A DNA stretch of 64,000 nt. Source: Natrinema versiforme. Lineage in GTDB: Archaea; Halobacteriota; Halobacteria; Halobacteriales; Natrialbaceae. Location: positions 744,001 to 808,000 of the forward strand of contig NZ_CP040330.1 in the NCBI RefSeq assembly GCF_005576615.1, read 5' to 3'. How positions within the stretch are numbered: position 1 is the stretch's first letter; every line of letters begins with the position of its first letter. Under the pieces are notes generated by a model. The model had not been told where the DNA came from, did no database searches, and saw only the letters and a list, made by a program, of their open reading frames with translations. A program made the translations under genes and the position numbers. Positions 16,915-25,189 of the stretch are shown piece by piece.

Positions 16915-17466
16915 ATGGCCATTCGATTCGTCACCGGCAACGACGGGAAGGTTCGCGAGGCGCGGGAGTACCTCTCCGGGATCGAGCCCGTCGAGCAGAT
17001 CGAGTACGACTACACCGAGGTCCAGAGCGACTCACTCGCGGAGATCGCCGCACACGGTGCCGGCGAGGCCTACGCGGAACTGGGGAGCGACGAACCGGTG
17101 TTAGTCGACGACGCGGGCCTGTTTGTCGACGCGCTGGGCGGCTTTCCGGGACCGTACTCGGCCTACGTCGAGGACACCGTCGGCGTCGAGCGACTCTGGC
17201 GGCTCGCGAGCGAGGAGGAAAACCGGCGCGCGAAATTCCGAACCGTACTCGCCTACGCCGACGAGAACGGCACGGAGACCTTTTCCGGGTCGGTCGCCGG
17301 CACGCTCATCGCACCGCGGGGCGAGGGCGGGTTCGGCTACGACCCCATCTTCGAGTACAACGGGCAGACGATGGCCGAGATGAGTACGGAAGAGAAAAAC
17401 GCGATCTCACATCGCGGGCGCGCGCTGGCCGATTTCGCGGAGTGGTACGCCGGCCGCGACGAGTAA
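16915..17466 (+). CDS. rdgB: XTP/dITP pyrophosphatase (RdgB/HAM1 family)
   Basis: 183 residues. Hydrolyses non-canonical purine triphosphates (ITP, XTP, dITP) to keep them out of nucleic acids. Visible motifs: the N-terminal substrate loop FVTGNDGKVREA, VDDAGLFVDALGGFPGPYSAYVE, GGFGYDPIFE and the closing ISHRGRAL. Length is normal. The neighbour on the other strand is an IMPDH/GMPR enzyme, also purine-related. Confidence 0.95.
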   Translation: MAIRFVTGNDGKVREAREYLSGIEPVEQIEYDYTEVQSDSLAEIAAHGAGEAYAELGSDEPVLVDDAGLFVDALGGFPGPYSAYVEDTVGVERLWRLASEEENRRAKFRTVLAYADENGTETFSGSVAGTLIAPRGEGGFGYDPIFEYNGQTMAEMSTEEKNAISHRGRALADFAEWYAGRDE

Positions 17467-17503
17467 CGGGCCGACTCGAGCGGTCGTCGTCCTCGAGCGG
17501 AAC

Positions 17504-18631
17504 TCAGTCGTCGCTCTCGGCGGCGGCCGTCCCGGTCTCGTCGTCCGCGAGTTGCGAGTCGGTCTCGTCTTTCGCCTCGCTATCGACGCTGACGCCCTCC
17601 CAGTCCTGATCCGTGTGATAGCCCTCGCGTTCCTTCGCGCTCGGGGCGACGCGGATGAACTCGGCCTTTCGGCGCGCGTCGGCGACGGTGTGTCCGCCGC
17701 AGTAGGAGAGCCCGGACTGGATGCCGGCACAGAACTCGCCGACGACGTCGGCGACCTGCCCCTTGTACGGCGTCAGGGCCTCGACGCCCTCGTCGGCGCG
17801 CACGTCGGCCTCCTTGTCGTCGCGGTTCTCGGCGGCCGTCGTGGTCGCCATGCCGCGCGAGCGCTTGTACCGATCGCCGTCGACTTCGACGACCGCGCCG
17901 GGCGCTTCCTCGGTGCCGGCGAGGAGGCTCCCTAGCATCACGGTGTCAGCACCCGCCATCAGCGCCTTCGCCGCGTCGCCGGACGTGCGGATCCCGCCGT
18001 CGGCACAGATCGTCACGTCCAGGTCCTCGGCCGCCGTCGCGCAGTCGTCGACGGCGGTCAGTTGCGGGACGCCGGCACCCGCGACCTTCCGCGTGGTACA
18101 GTGGGAACCGGGACCGATGCCGACTTTCACGCAGTCCGCGCCGGCGGCCGCCAGATCCGTGACCCCCTCCGGCGTCGCGACGTTGCCGGCGACGAGGTCC
18201 GTCGACGGGAACTCCTCCCGGAGCGTTTCGACGGCCTCGAGCGTTCGCTCGAGGTGGCCGTGAGCCACGTCGACGACGAGCGCGTCGACGCCGGCCTCGA
18301 CGAGCGCGGCGCTGCGGTCGACGTAGTCCTCGTTGATGCCCACCGCGGCGGCCACCCGTTCGCCGGCGGCTTTCACTTTCTCGACTTGTGCCGACTGCTC
18401 GTCGGCAGTGAGGAATCTGTGCAAGACGCCGAGGCCGCCGGCTCGAGAGAGTTCGATCGCCAGTTCGGCCTCCGTGACGGTGTCCATCGCGGCGGAGACG
18501 ACCGGCGTGTCCAACTCGAGGCTCGGCGTGAACGGCGTCGAGAGGTCGACGTCACTGCGGCTGTCGACGGGCGAGCGGTTCGGGACGAGGAGCACGTCAC
18601 CGTAGCTCAATCCCGTGCGGAGATCGTTCAT
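17504..18631 (-). CDS. IMP dehydrogenase / GMP reductase family enzyme lacking CBS domains
   Basis: 375 residues. TIM-barrel enzyme of purine interconversion. The catalytic loop [11 protein letters not shown] holds Cys178, and [33 protein letters not shown] is the phosphate/NAD region. CBS domains are absent and the size is close to GMP reductase (about 350) rather than IMPDH (about 490). The flap reads [12 protein letters not shown], matching neither subfamily cleanly. The C-terminal 45 residues are an acidic tail. IMPDH versus GMPR cannot be decided from sequence alone. Confidence 0.85.
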   Translation of the reverse strand: MNDLRTGLSYGDVLLVPNRSPVDSRSDVDLSTPFTPSLELDTPVVSAAMDTVTEAELAIELSRAGGLGVLHRFLTADEQSAQVEKVKAAGERVAAAVGINEDYVDRSAALVEAGVDALVVDVAHGHLERTLEAVETLREEFPSTDLVAGNVATPEGVTDLAAAGADCVKVGIGPGSHCTTRKVAGAGVPQLTAVDDCATAAEDLDVTICADGGIRTSGDAAKALMAGADTVMLGSLLAGTEEAPGAVVEVDGDRYKRSRGMATTTAAENRDDKEADVRADEGVEALTPYKGQVADVVGEFCAGIQSGLSYCGGHTVADARRKAEFIRVAPSAKEREGYHTDQDWEGVSVDSEAKDETDSQLADDETGTAAAESDD

Positions 18632-18747
18632 AACCCCTCAACACTCGGGGCTCGCCTCGCATAAGGGTGTCGGCAGCCGAACGGCACTGCAGAGCGGCGC
18701 TGCAAACCGGCCTTCAACCGGCCGAGCGCAGTCGGACGGTGTGGTCG

Positions 18748-19227
18748 CTACGCTCGCGGGTCCCGATCCGGCCCCGGGTAGTCCCCGCCCTCGACGACCG
18801 CGTACAGACTCTCGGGATCGAACAGCGTCGCGAACGCGTCCGGCGGGCGAATGCTGACGGAGACGCGGGGCTGCAGGGTCAGCCCGGCCTCTGCCGATCG
18901 AAGCCGCTCGTCGTAGGAAAGCAGGTGTGCCGCCTCGCCCCGATAGGTCGAGGCCAGCGCGGGGTGGTCGCCCTCGGGTTGCTCGACCGCGACGCGCTCG
19001 GCCTCGAGTCGTTCCCGGTGGTCGGCGGCGAGGTCGGCGTCGGCGAGGCTCGCCACGAGTCGCTCCGTTTCCTCGAGCAGCGGATCGCTCGCGATCAGTT
19101 TGACCCACGAGTGGCGGCGAACGTGGTCCAGCGCCTCGCGCGCGTCGCCACCCACGAGGAGATCCGCCGCGAGCACGTCGGCGTCCGCGACGACCCGTGC
19201 GGGGTTCGGTTCATCTCGCTCAGGCAT
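18748..19227 (-). CDS. PIN-like domain protein (possible VapC-type RNase)
   Basis: 159 residues. Starts with VVADADVLAADLLVGGDAREAL, the first PIN acidic position, with further conserved acids in the middle (ETERLVASLADADLAADHRE) and GDHPALASTYRGEAAHLLSYDERL resembling the D-x-x-H/A-A PIN region. The haloarchaeal family is usually annotated only as a DUF. Its ATG overlaps the stop of a 35-codon ORF by eight bases (ATGCCTGA), as in a vapBC-like pair. RNase activity is inferred. Confidence 0.7.
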   Translation of the reverse strand: MPERDEPNPARVVADADVLAADLLVGGDAREALDHVRRHSWVKLIASDPLLEETERLVASLADADLAADHRERLEAERVAVEQPEGDHPALASTYRGEAAHLLSYDERLRSAEAGLTLQPRVSVSIRPPDAFATLFDPESLYAVVEGGDYPGPDRDPRA

Positions 19228-19327
19228 CGTCGTCCTCCCGGATCGACTCGCGTTCGGTTCGGATTCGCTCGAGGTCGCCGCCGTACGCCGCCCCGCGGTC
19301 GAACAGGTCGGCCCAACTCGCGCTCAT
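19220..19327 (-). CDS. 35-residue small protein preceding the PIN gene
   Basis: ATG at 19325-19327, stop at 19220-19222. The peptide begins MSASWADLFDRGAAYGGDLE and ends in acidic residues. It has high G/C at third positions and is coupled to the PIN gene by the overlap, both signs of a real gene. It could be an antitoxin-like or PIN-binding partner, but it is shorter than known VapB proteins and has no DNA-binding motif that I can see. Confidence 0.6.
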   Translation of the reverse strand: MSASWADLFDRGAAYGGDLERIRTERESIREDDDA

Positions 19328-19392
19328 TGGCGGCCGTTGGAACTACGGAACAAAAGGTCGTCCGGCTCGGGCGGACAGCGGCGACGGTTCGG

Positions 19393-20505
19393 TCAGACTC
19401 CTCGAGCGGACCGCGACAGCAGCCAGAACGCGACTGTTCCGAGGACGAACGCGACCCCGACGTTGCCCACGAGGCCGACGAGACCGACCGTCGTGACGAC
19501 CGCGAGCGAGCGACGACCGTCGACGGGCGCGAACGCGGCGCGGCCGAGTTCGAGCGCCACGACGACGAGCAACACGCCCAGAATCGCCGTCGGGAAGGCC
19601 GCGAGCACGGCACCGGCGGCGACCAGCGCGAGCGCGAGGTAGCCGATCCCCAGCAGGACGTTCGCGCCGCCGGTTCGCGCGCCGAAGGCGTACTTCCCCG
19701 CGAGGCCGCCGCTGCCGTGACACATCGGGACGCCGCCGAGCGGGATCGATGCGAGGCAGGTGACGCCCATGCTCTGCGAGAGGTCGTCCGGCGACACGTC
19801 CCGATCGTAGAGGTCGCCACAGAGCAAAGCGGTCGCGATCGCCGCGTTCCCGACCGTCATCCCCAACTGGGCGACGGTCCCCTCGAGCGCGGCGGCGCTG
19901 AACGACGGCGATCCGGCGGGAAAGACGGCGAGATCGGGGACCGCCGGCGTCGGAACGCCGGCCGCCGCGACGGCCGCGACCGCGCCGAGTCCGAGCACGA
20001 CGAGCACGCTCGCCTCCCGGTAGCCGACGAGCGCCAGCAGGCCGACGACGGCCAGCCCGCCCGCCGCCATCGGGGGGTTTCCGAGCGAGAGGTCGACCGC
20101 CGCCTCGAGCAGGAGCAGCGCTACGGCGAGTTGCACCCCGCGGATGACCGGCTCGCCGACGACCCGCTCGAGCCGACCGACGAGTCCGAGCCGGCCGACG
20201 ACGAGCAAGACGCCGCCGGCGAGCAGCCCGGCGGCGGCGAGTTCGGCGTAGGAAAGCGCGCCGACGATGGCCAGCCCGACCAGCGCCTTCATCGGCTCGA
20301 CGGAGAGCGGCATCCCGTAATACAGCCCCCAGACGATCTGGAAGACGCCGAAGCCGACCAACACGTGGGGCAGCGAAACGCTCGTCGTTGCAGCCAGCGC
20401 GACCAGCAGCGGCAACACCGTAACCGAATCACCTAGCGCACCCGTCAGTTCGCTCGCGGAGAACTCGAGGTCGGCGTCGGTCGGTGACCGGAACGAGTAC
20501 GCCAT
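19393..20505 (-). CDS. Putative molybdate/sulfate transporter (MOT1-like)
   Basis: 370 residues, 10-11 hydrophobic segments. N-terminal ELTGALGDSVTVLPLLVAL, PLSVEPMKALVGLAI and GGVPMCHGSGGLAGKYAFGARTGGANVLLGIGYL are the signature regions of the MOT1 branch of the SulP superfamily. There is no C-terminal STAS domain. It should import molybdate or sulfate across the cytoplasmic membrane. No molybdopterin gene adjoins it. Confidence 0.88.
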   Translation of the reverse strand: MAYSFRSPTDADLEFSASELTGALGDSVTVLPLLVALAATTSVSLPHVLVGFGVFQIVWGLYYGMPLSVEPMKALVGLAIVGALSYAELAAAGLLAGGVLLVVGRLGLVGRLERVVGEPVIRGVQLAVALLLLEAAVDLSLGNPPMAAGGLAVVGLLALVGYREASVLVVLGLGAVAAVAAAGVPTPAVPDLAVFPAGSPSFSAAALEGTVAQLGMTVGNAAIATALLCGDLYDRDVSPDDLSQSMGVTCLASIPLGGVPMCHGSGGLAGKYAFGARTGGANVLLGIGYLALALVAAGAVLAAFPTAILGVLLVVVALELGRAAFAPVDGRRSLAVVTTVGLVGLVGNVGVAFVLGTVAFWLLSRSARGV

Positions 20506-20848
20506 CTGTCCCGGATAACTCGGCGACGGCCTTCACTCTTGTCTGTAATCAAACTGGGTTTCGATCCCGGGAAGACGTTAGTGGATTTGGTTTCGAACCG
20601 TCGAATGACTGGCCCGTGTGACAGGTCTGTGTTGGGCGACGGATACCGACCCGCAGCGACGGGTATCGCATCACGGGGCTGCCGTCACCGATCGCCTCGT
20701 CACTAGTAGGTACCGGTACCCGTTACCGCACGTGTTCGCCCGGCTGGAGCCGCAGAGCGGCGGGCTCGAGTCCCGTTCGCGACCCGCGTTCGGGCGATTG
20801 CGGCGGCGAACCACTACGGATAAGGCGGCCGACCGGAATCGTTCGCCC
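20506..20848. other. Gap of about 340 bases; no gene seen
   Basis: Divergent intergenic region between the transporter and the AIR synthase genes. It contains a 12-bp perfect palindrome GGTACCGGTACC (20709-20720). An in-frame extension of the AIR synthase frame reaches 20618 but lacks coding character. Confidence 0.4.
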
Positions 20849-21889
20849 GTGAGCGACCTCGGAAAAATCGATCGCGCGTTCTTCGACCGCCACGTCGCAC
20901 CGAACCTCGGTGCCGACCGCGACGACGTCGCCGTCGGCCCGACCCACGGCGTCGATTTCGGCGTCCTCGATATCGGCGGGCAGGCGCTGGTCACCGCCAC
21001 CGATCCGCTCTCGATCCTTCCGGCAATCGGCCTCGAGCGGGCGGCGCGGTTCGCCCTCGACCTCGTGCTCGCGGACGTGGCCGTCAGCGGCGTCGCTCCG
21101 TCGCACCTCTCGATCTGTTTCACCCTTCCGGAGGGGCTGACCGACGAGGAGTTCGCAACGATCTGGGAGACGATTCACGCGGAGTGTGCGGACCTCGGTG
21201 TCGCCGTCGTGACGGGGCATACGGCCCGCTACTCCGATATCTCGCATCCGTGGGTCGGCGCTGCGACCGCGATGGGCGTCGGCGACCACGACGACATCGT
21301 CCGGCCCGACGGTGCCCGCCCCGGCGACCGACTCCTGCTGACGAACGGCCCCGCCGTCGAGTCGGTCGGCCTCCTGACCACTCTCTTCGGCGACCGGCTC
21401 GAGCTCCCCGACGACGTGATCGCGGCCGGCCGGGACCGCCTCGAGGAGGTGTTTTCCGTCCGCGACGCCCTCACGGCGGCCGCGGCGGGCCCGGTGACGG
21501 CGATGCACGACGTGACTGAAGGCGGCCTCGCCGGCGCGTGCAACGAGATGGCCGACGGCGCGGGCGCTCGGTTCGCGGTCGATCGCGCGGCCGTCCCGAT
21601 GCGTCCCGGCGTCCGCGAGGTCTGTGACCACCTCGGGTTCGACCCGTGGGCGGCGACCAGTTGCGGCTCGCTGCTGCTCGCCGTCGATCCCGACGGCGTC
21701 GACGACGTGCGCGCAGCACTCGCGGACCGAGACACTCCGGTCGCCGAAATCGGCCGCGTTGAGGCCGCCGATGACGGCGGGAGCGAGGTGCTCGTCGACG
21801 GCGAGCGACTCGAGCACCCGTCCGTCGATCCGTCGTGGGACGCCTACGCCGCGTTGGCCGCCGACGCGGCCGACGACTCCGATTCGTAA
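20849..21889 (+). CDS. AIR synthase family protein (HypE/ThiL/PurM-like ATPase)
   Basis: 346 residues from GTG 20849. LGADRDDVAVGPTHGVDFGVLDIGGQALVTATDPLS is the N-terminal ATP/substrate loop, VVTGHTARYSD and GDRLLLTNGPAVES the middle, and MHDVTEGGLAGACNEMADGA the C-terminal domain. It is closest in layout to HypE-type proteins, which dehydrate carbamoyl groups to make cyanide ligands, but no hyp or hydrogenase gene is nearby, so another small-molecule ATP-dependent reaction is likely. Confidence 0.85.
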   Translation: MSDLGKIDRAFFDRHVAPNLGADRDDVAVGPTHGVDFGVLDIGGQALVTATDPLSILPAIGLERAARFALDLVLADVAVSGVAPSHLSICFTLPEGLTDEEFATIWETIHAECADLGVAVVTGHTARYSDISHPWVGAATAMGVGDHDDIVRPDGARPGDRLLLTNGPAVESVGLLTTLFGDRLELPDDVIAAGRDRLEEVFSVRDALTAAAAGPVTAMHDVTEGGLAGACNEMADGAGARFAVDRAAVPMRPGVREVCDHLGFDPWAATSCGSLLLAVDPDGVDDVRAALADRDTPVAEIGRVEAADDGGSEVLVDGERLEHPSVDPSWDAYAALAADAADDSDS

Positions 21890-22013
21890 CGGCTGGGGGA
21901 GGGGTTCATGTCGGCTCGAGCCGACGCTCGTCTACCGTACGTGTTCACACGGTCCGTCCGCTGGTCTCCGGGACCGAAGACGACTCTCATCCTCGCTGAC
22001 CATCATCGCTTAG

Positions 22014-22019
22014 TATAAC
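22014..22019 (+). promoter_or_regulatory. TATA element of thiD-thiN
   Basis: TATAAC within TTAGTATAACC, 19-28 bases before the ATG at 22038; the leader would be absent or minimal. Confidence 0.4.
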
Positions 22020-22037
22020 CGGGGAATACGGTTCACT

Positions 22038-23399
22038 ATGAGAACACCAGCACCCGAGAGTCGACCGGTCGCGCTGACGATCGCCGGCAGTGACTCCGGC
22101 GGCGGCGCGGGGATTCAGGCCGACCTCGCGACGATGGCCGCCCACGGCGTCTTCGGCACGTCCGCGATCACGGCCGTCACCGCCCAGAACACCCGCGGCG
22201 TCGAGTCTTCGTTCGTCCTCCCGATCGAGGAAATCGAGGCCCAACTCGCGGCCGTCACCGACGACTTCGCGGTCGGCGCGGCGAAGACGGGAATGCTCGC
22301 GACGACCGAGGTCATCGAAACCGTCGCGAACCGCGCCGGCGAGTTCGACTTCCCGCTGGTGGTCGACCCCGTGATGGTCGCGACCACCGGCGACCGCCTG
22401 TTAGAGCCCGAGGCCGAGCGCGCCTACGAGGACCTGCTCGGCGCGGCGACGCTGGTGACGCCGAACGCCGACGAGGCCGAGGTACTGACCGACATCGCGG
22501 TGACCGACGAGGAGACCGCCCACGAGGCCGGCGAGGCGATCCTCGAGACGGGCGTCGACGCGGTCCTCGTCAAGGGCGGTCACGTCCCCGGCGAGCGGGT
22601 ACAAGACGTGCTCGTCACCGACGACACCACCCGGGCGTTCGAGCACCCCCGCGTCGGCACCGACGCGACCCACGGCTCCGGCTGTGCCCTCGCCGCCGCG
22701 ATCGCGGCCCGCCTCGCGAAGGGCGAACCCCTCGAGACCGCCGTCGAGGGCGCGACCGACTTCCTCGCCCGCGCGGTGCGGTACTACTACGACGTGGGCG
22801 AGGGCCACGGCGCGGTCAACCACATGGCGCCGCTGCGAAACGAGGCCGCTCGAGAGCTGACCGCCGAGGAAGTGCAGGCCGTCGTCGACCGGTTGGTCGA
22901 CGCCGACGCCTCGGCGCTCGTTCCCGAGGTTGGCATGAACGTCGTCGGCGCGACGCCCTACGCTGAGTCCGTCGCCGAGACCGCCGCCGTCGAGGGCCGG
23001 ATCACGCGAACGCTCTCCGGGCTGCAGCCGAACCGCGGGGTCCGGTTCGGCGCCTCGAGCCACGTCGCCCGCTTCCTCCTCTCGGCGCGGGAGTTCGTCC
23101 CCGACCTCCGGTTCGCGGTCAATTGCCGGTTCGACGCGGACGTGGCGGCGGCACTTGAGTCCCTCGAGTGGCCGACTGCGGAGTACGACCGCGGGGAACA
23201 GCCCGACGCCATCGCGGACACGGAGGGCAGCACGATGGGCTGGGGTGCCCGGCAGGCCTTCGCGGACCGCGACGAGCCGCCCGCGGCCGTCGTCGACCGC
23301 GGCGAGGTCGGGAAGGAGGCCCTCGTCAAACTCGTCGCCGAGGACCCCGAAACGCTCGCGGAGCGGGCGCTGGCACTCGATCGGGAGGTAACCGAATGA
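22038..23399 (+). CDS. thiDN: Bifunctional HMP kinase/HMP-phosphate kinase fused to thiamine-phosphate synthase (ThiD-ThiN)
   Basis: 453 residues. The ThiD part (1 to about 265) has AGSDSGGGAGIQADL, TGMLAT, DPVMVATTGDRLL and the ATP/anion motif GTDATHGSGCALAAAIAA. The ThiN part (about 275-453) has VPEVGMNVVGATPYAES, LSGLQPNRGVRFGASSHVARFLL and TEGSTMGWGARQAF. It phosphorylates the pyrimidine precursor and joins it to the thiazole phosphate. Overlaps the next gene by four bases (ATGA). Confidence 0.95.
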   Translation: MRTPAPESRPVALTIAGSDSGGGAGIQADLATMAAHGVFGTSAITAVTAQNTRGVESSFVLPIEEIEAQLAAVTDDFAVGAAKTGMLATTEVIETVANRAGEFDFPLVVDPVMVATTGDRLLEPEAERAYEDLLGAATLVTPNADEAEVLTDIAVTDEETAHEAGEAILETGVDAVLVKGGHVPGERVQDVLVTDDTTRAFEHPRVGTDATHGSGCALAAAIAARLAKGEPLETAVEGATDFLARAVRYYYDVGEGHGAVNHMAPLRNEAARELTAEEVQAVVDRLVDADASALVPEVGMNVVGATPYAESVAETAAVEGRITRTLSGLQPNRGVRFGASSHVARFLLSAREFVPDLRFAVNCRFDADVAAALESLEWPTAEYDRGEQPDAIADTEGSTMGWGARQAFADRDEPPAAVVDRGEVGKEALVKLVAEDPETLAERALALDREVTE

Positions 23400-24385
23400 G
23401 CGCCGCCGAACGCGACGCGACCGATCTCGATATCGGGCTGATCCTCCCGCAGTACGGGACCGATATCGGGACGGTTCGGGACACCGCGCTCGAGGCCGAA
23501 TCGCTGGGCTACGACGCGGTCTGGCTCGAGGATCACTCCCAGTCGTGGATCGGCGACCCGCGGCGAGCCACCCACGAGTGCTGGACGACCCTGAGCGCGA
23601 TCGCCGAGGCGACCGATCGGATTCGGCTCGGCACGCTCGTCACGAGCCAGTCCTACCGCCAGCCGGCGCTGCTCGCGAAGATGGCCGCGACGGTCGATCG
23701 GGTGAGCGACGGCCGGCTCGAACTCGGGCTGGGCGGCGGCTGGTACGCGGACGAGTACGACCGCTTCGGCTACGAGTTTCAGGAGCCGCCGGCCGAACGC
23801 CTCCGCCGGCTCGCAGAGACCGTCGAGATCCTGCAGGGCCTCTGGACCAACGAAACGTACAGCCACGAGGGCGAGCACCTCGAGATCGACCTCGAAAATG
23901 CGTTCTGCGAACCCCAGCCCGTACAGGAGCCCCACCCGCCGATCTGGATCGGCGGCGGGGGCGAGGACTTCACCCTGCGCTACACCGCCGAACTGGCCGA
24001 CGGCTGGAACTACGGCACCCTCGAGCCCGAGGGCTTCGCGGAGAAACTCGAGGTGTTGCGCGACCACTGCGAGAGCGAGGCCCGGTACGACGAGATCCGC
24101 AAATCCGCCGAACTGTTCGTCTTCGTCGGCGAGACGACCGAGGCAGCCGCTGAAAAGCGCGAGACCTTCCGGGACGAGTTCCTGCCCGATGGTCCCAGCG
24201 AGCCCCGCGAGTTCTTCCTCTCGGGCTACCTCGAGACGGCCCCCACCGGGACCCCGGCCGAGGTCCGCGACCGGCTGGCGGACTACGCCGACGCCGGCAT
24301 CGAGGAGGTCATGCTCGCGGTGCCGAATGCGGCCGACGACGGGGACGAGAGCCTGTCCCTGCTGGCCGACGAACTGCTCGCGTAG
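23396..24385 (+). CDS. LLM-class (F420-dependent) oxidoreductase
   Basis: 329 residues from ATG 23396, coupled to thiDN by ATGA. Luciferase-like TIM barrel: IGLILPQYG, AVWLEDH, IRLGTLVTSQSYRQPALLAKMAATVDRVSDGRLELGLGGGWYADEYDRFGYEF and PPIWIGGGGEDFTLRYTAELADGWN are the F420/flavin-binding and active-site segments. Operon position suggests a link to thiamine metabolism, but the family has many substrates and none can be assigned. Confidence 0.88.
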   Translation: MSAAERDATDLDIGLILPQYGTDIGTVRDTALEAESLGYDAVWLEDHSQSWIGDPRRATHECWTTLSAIAEATDRIRLGTLVTSQSYRQPALLAKMAATVDRVSDGRLELGLGGGWYADEYDRFGYEFQEPPAERLRRLAETVEILQGLWTNETYSHEGEHLEIDLENAFCEPQPVQEPHPPIWIGGGGEDFTLRYTAELADGWNYGTLEPEGFAEKLEVLRDHCESEARYDEIRKSAELFVFVGETTEAAAEKRETFRDEFLPDGPSEPREFFLSGYLETAPTGTPAEVRDRLADYADAGIEEVMLAVPNAADDGDESLSLLADELLA

Positions 24386-24432
24386 CTGGCGGGGTCGGGG
24401 CTGCGCCGATTCGGCGCTCGAGAACCGATACC

Positions 24433-24439
24433 TAATTTT
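24433..24439 (+). promoter_or_regulatory. TATA box of the CsaA-like gene
   Basis: TAATTTT lies 24-30 bases before the ATG at 24463 and supports that start. Confidence 0.5.
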
Positions 24440-24462
24440 CGGTGGGGCTGGTACCCCGGCGC

Positions 24463-24786
24463 ATGGTCGAGAGTCCGTTCGACGCGACTATCGAAGTCGG
24501 CGAAGTGATCGACGCCGAACCGTTCCCCGAGGCAGAGAAGCCGGAGATGACGAAACTGTGGATCGACCTCGGCGACGAGGAGATCCAGTCCGCCGCGCAA
24601 CTCGATTACCACTACGACGCCGCCGACCTCGAGGGGCGGCAGGTGCTGTGTGCGACGAACCTCGGCTCGGTGCGGATCGCCGGTTTCAAATCCGAGGCGC
24701 TGACCGTCGGCGTTCCCGGCGAGGAGGGGTATCCCGTGCTGGTCTCGCCCGACGAGGACGTGCCGCTGGGCGGACCGTTGTACTGA
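24463..24786 (+). CDS. csaA: tRNA-binding domain protein (CsaA-like)
   Basis: 107 residues. A single OB-fold tRNA-binding domain as in the C-terminus of methionyl-tRNA synthetase: VGEVIDAEPFPEAEKPEMTKLWIDLGDEEIQSAAQL, then GRQVLCATNLGSVRIAGFKSEAL and the closing VLVSPDEDVPLGGPLY. Such stand-alone proteins bind tRNA or act as CsaA chaperones. Monocistronic. Confidence 0.88.
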   Translation: MVESPFDATIEVGEVIDAEPFPEAEKPEMTKLWIDLGDEEIQSAAQLDYHYDAADLEGRQVLCATNLGSVRIAGFKSEALTVGVPGEEGYPVLVSPDEDVPLGGPLY

Positions 24787-24872
24787 CTCGGGCTCGGAGG
24801 TGTCCGTTCGCTTGCCCTGCCAACCAGACCGAATCGATCCGATTTCCCCCGCTGAGACCGGTTTAACTAGAC

Positions 24873-24882
24873 AATAAGTATA
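24873..24882 (+). promoter_or_regulatory. Orphan TATA-like element in the mutS upstream gap
   Basis: AATAAGTATA stands out in a G/C-rich gap. Transcription would begin near 24905. No convincing ORF follows, so it would drive a non-coding RNA. Confidence 0.35.
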
Positions 24883-24904
24883 GTCACGGGTCGCCACGGA
24901 ACAC

Positions 24905-25098
24905 ACGTGGCGAGGCGGGGCAGATCCGGTCGTTGCCAACCGACCCGTCTGATCATCCGAGACATCATCGCCCCGCTCGCCACGGATCGGATATCGTTCC
25001 ACCGTCAACCCCTCCCCCCTCGATTCCGATCCTCCATCACCTACCACAGCGCCGAACTGATTCGACGTCGGCTTCCGGCCGACGTTTTAGCGAGGCTC
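24905..25098 (+). ncRNA. Candidate small non-coding RNA unit upstream of mutS
   Basis: The 403-base gap 24787-25189 has an isolated TATA (24873-24882), a hairpin near the predicted start (TCGCCACG 24891-24898 with CGTGGCGA 24906-24913), and an intrinsic-terminator-like stem ACGTCGGC (25075-25082)/GCCGACGT (25088-25095) running into TTTT at 25095-25098. The only open frame here (24907-25110) has no coding character. The mutS promoter lies further downstream. This is inference from signals only. Confidence 0.35.
25075..25098 (+). terminator. Stem-loop followed by T tract
   Basis: Perfect 8-bp G/C-rich stem with a 5-base loop (TTCCG) ending in four T residues, before the mutS promoter. It may end the candidate RNA or readthrough from csaA. 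Confidence 0.4.
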
Positions 25099-25160
25099 CT
25101 CCCCCGCTGAGCGACGCGCCTCGTCGCTGATCGACCACGTTCACCGCGGATCCCGCAGGG

Positions 25161-25167
25161 TTTTTGC
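25161..25167 (+). promoter_or_regulatory. TATA-like element of mutS
   Basis: TTTTTGC lies 23-29 bases before the ATG at 25190. It argues for that ATG over the GTG at 25169. Confidence 0.45.
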
Positions 25168-25189
25168 GGTGGAGGGACAGTCACCGGAT

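Noticed and set aside
18667-20436. Plus-strand open frame opposite the PIN and transporter genes
   Set aside because: Arginine-rich shadow; both minus-strand genes have recognisable families.
20709-20720. GGTACCGGTACC palindrome
   Set aside because: Far from both start codons and isolated; likely chance or a restriction-site doublet.
24907-25110. 67-codon open frame in the mutS upstream gap
   Set aside because: No codon bias, basic composition unlike haloarchaeal proteins, and it overlaps the terminator-like hairpin; an RNA is the better reading.
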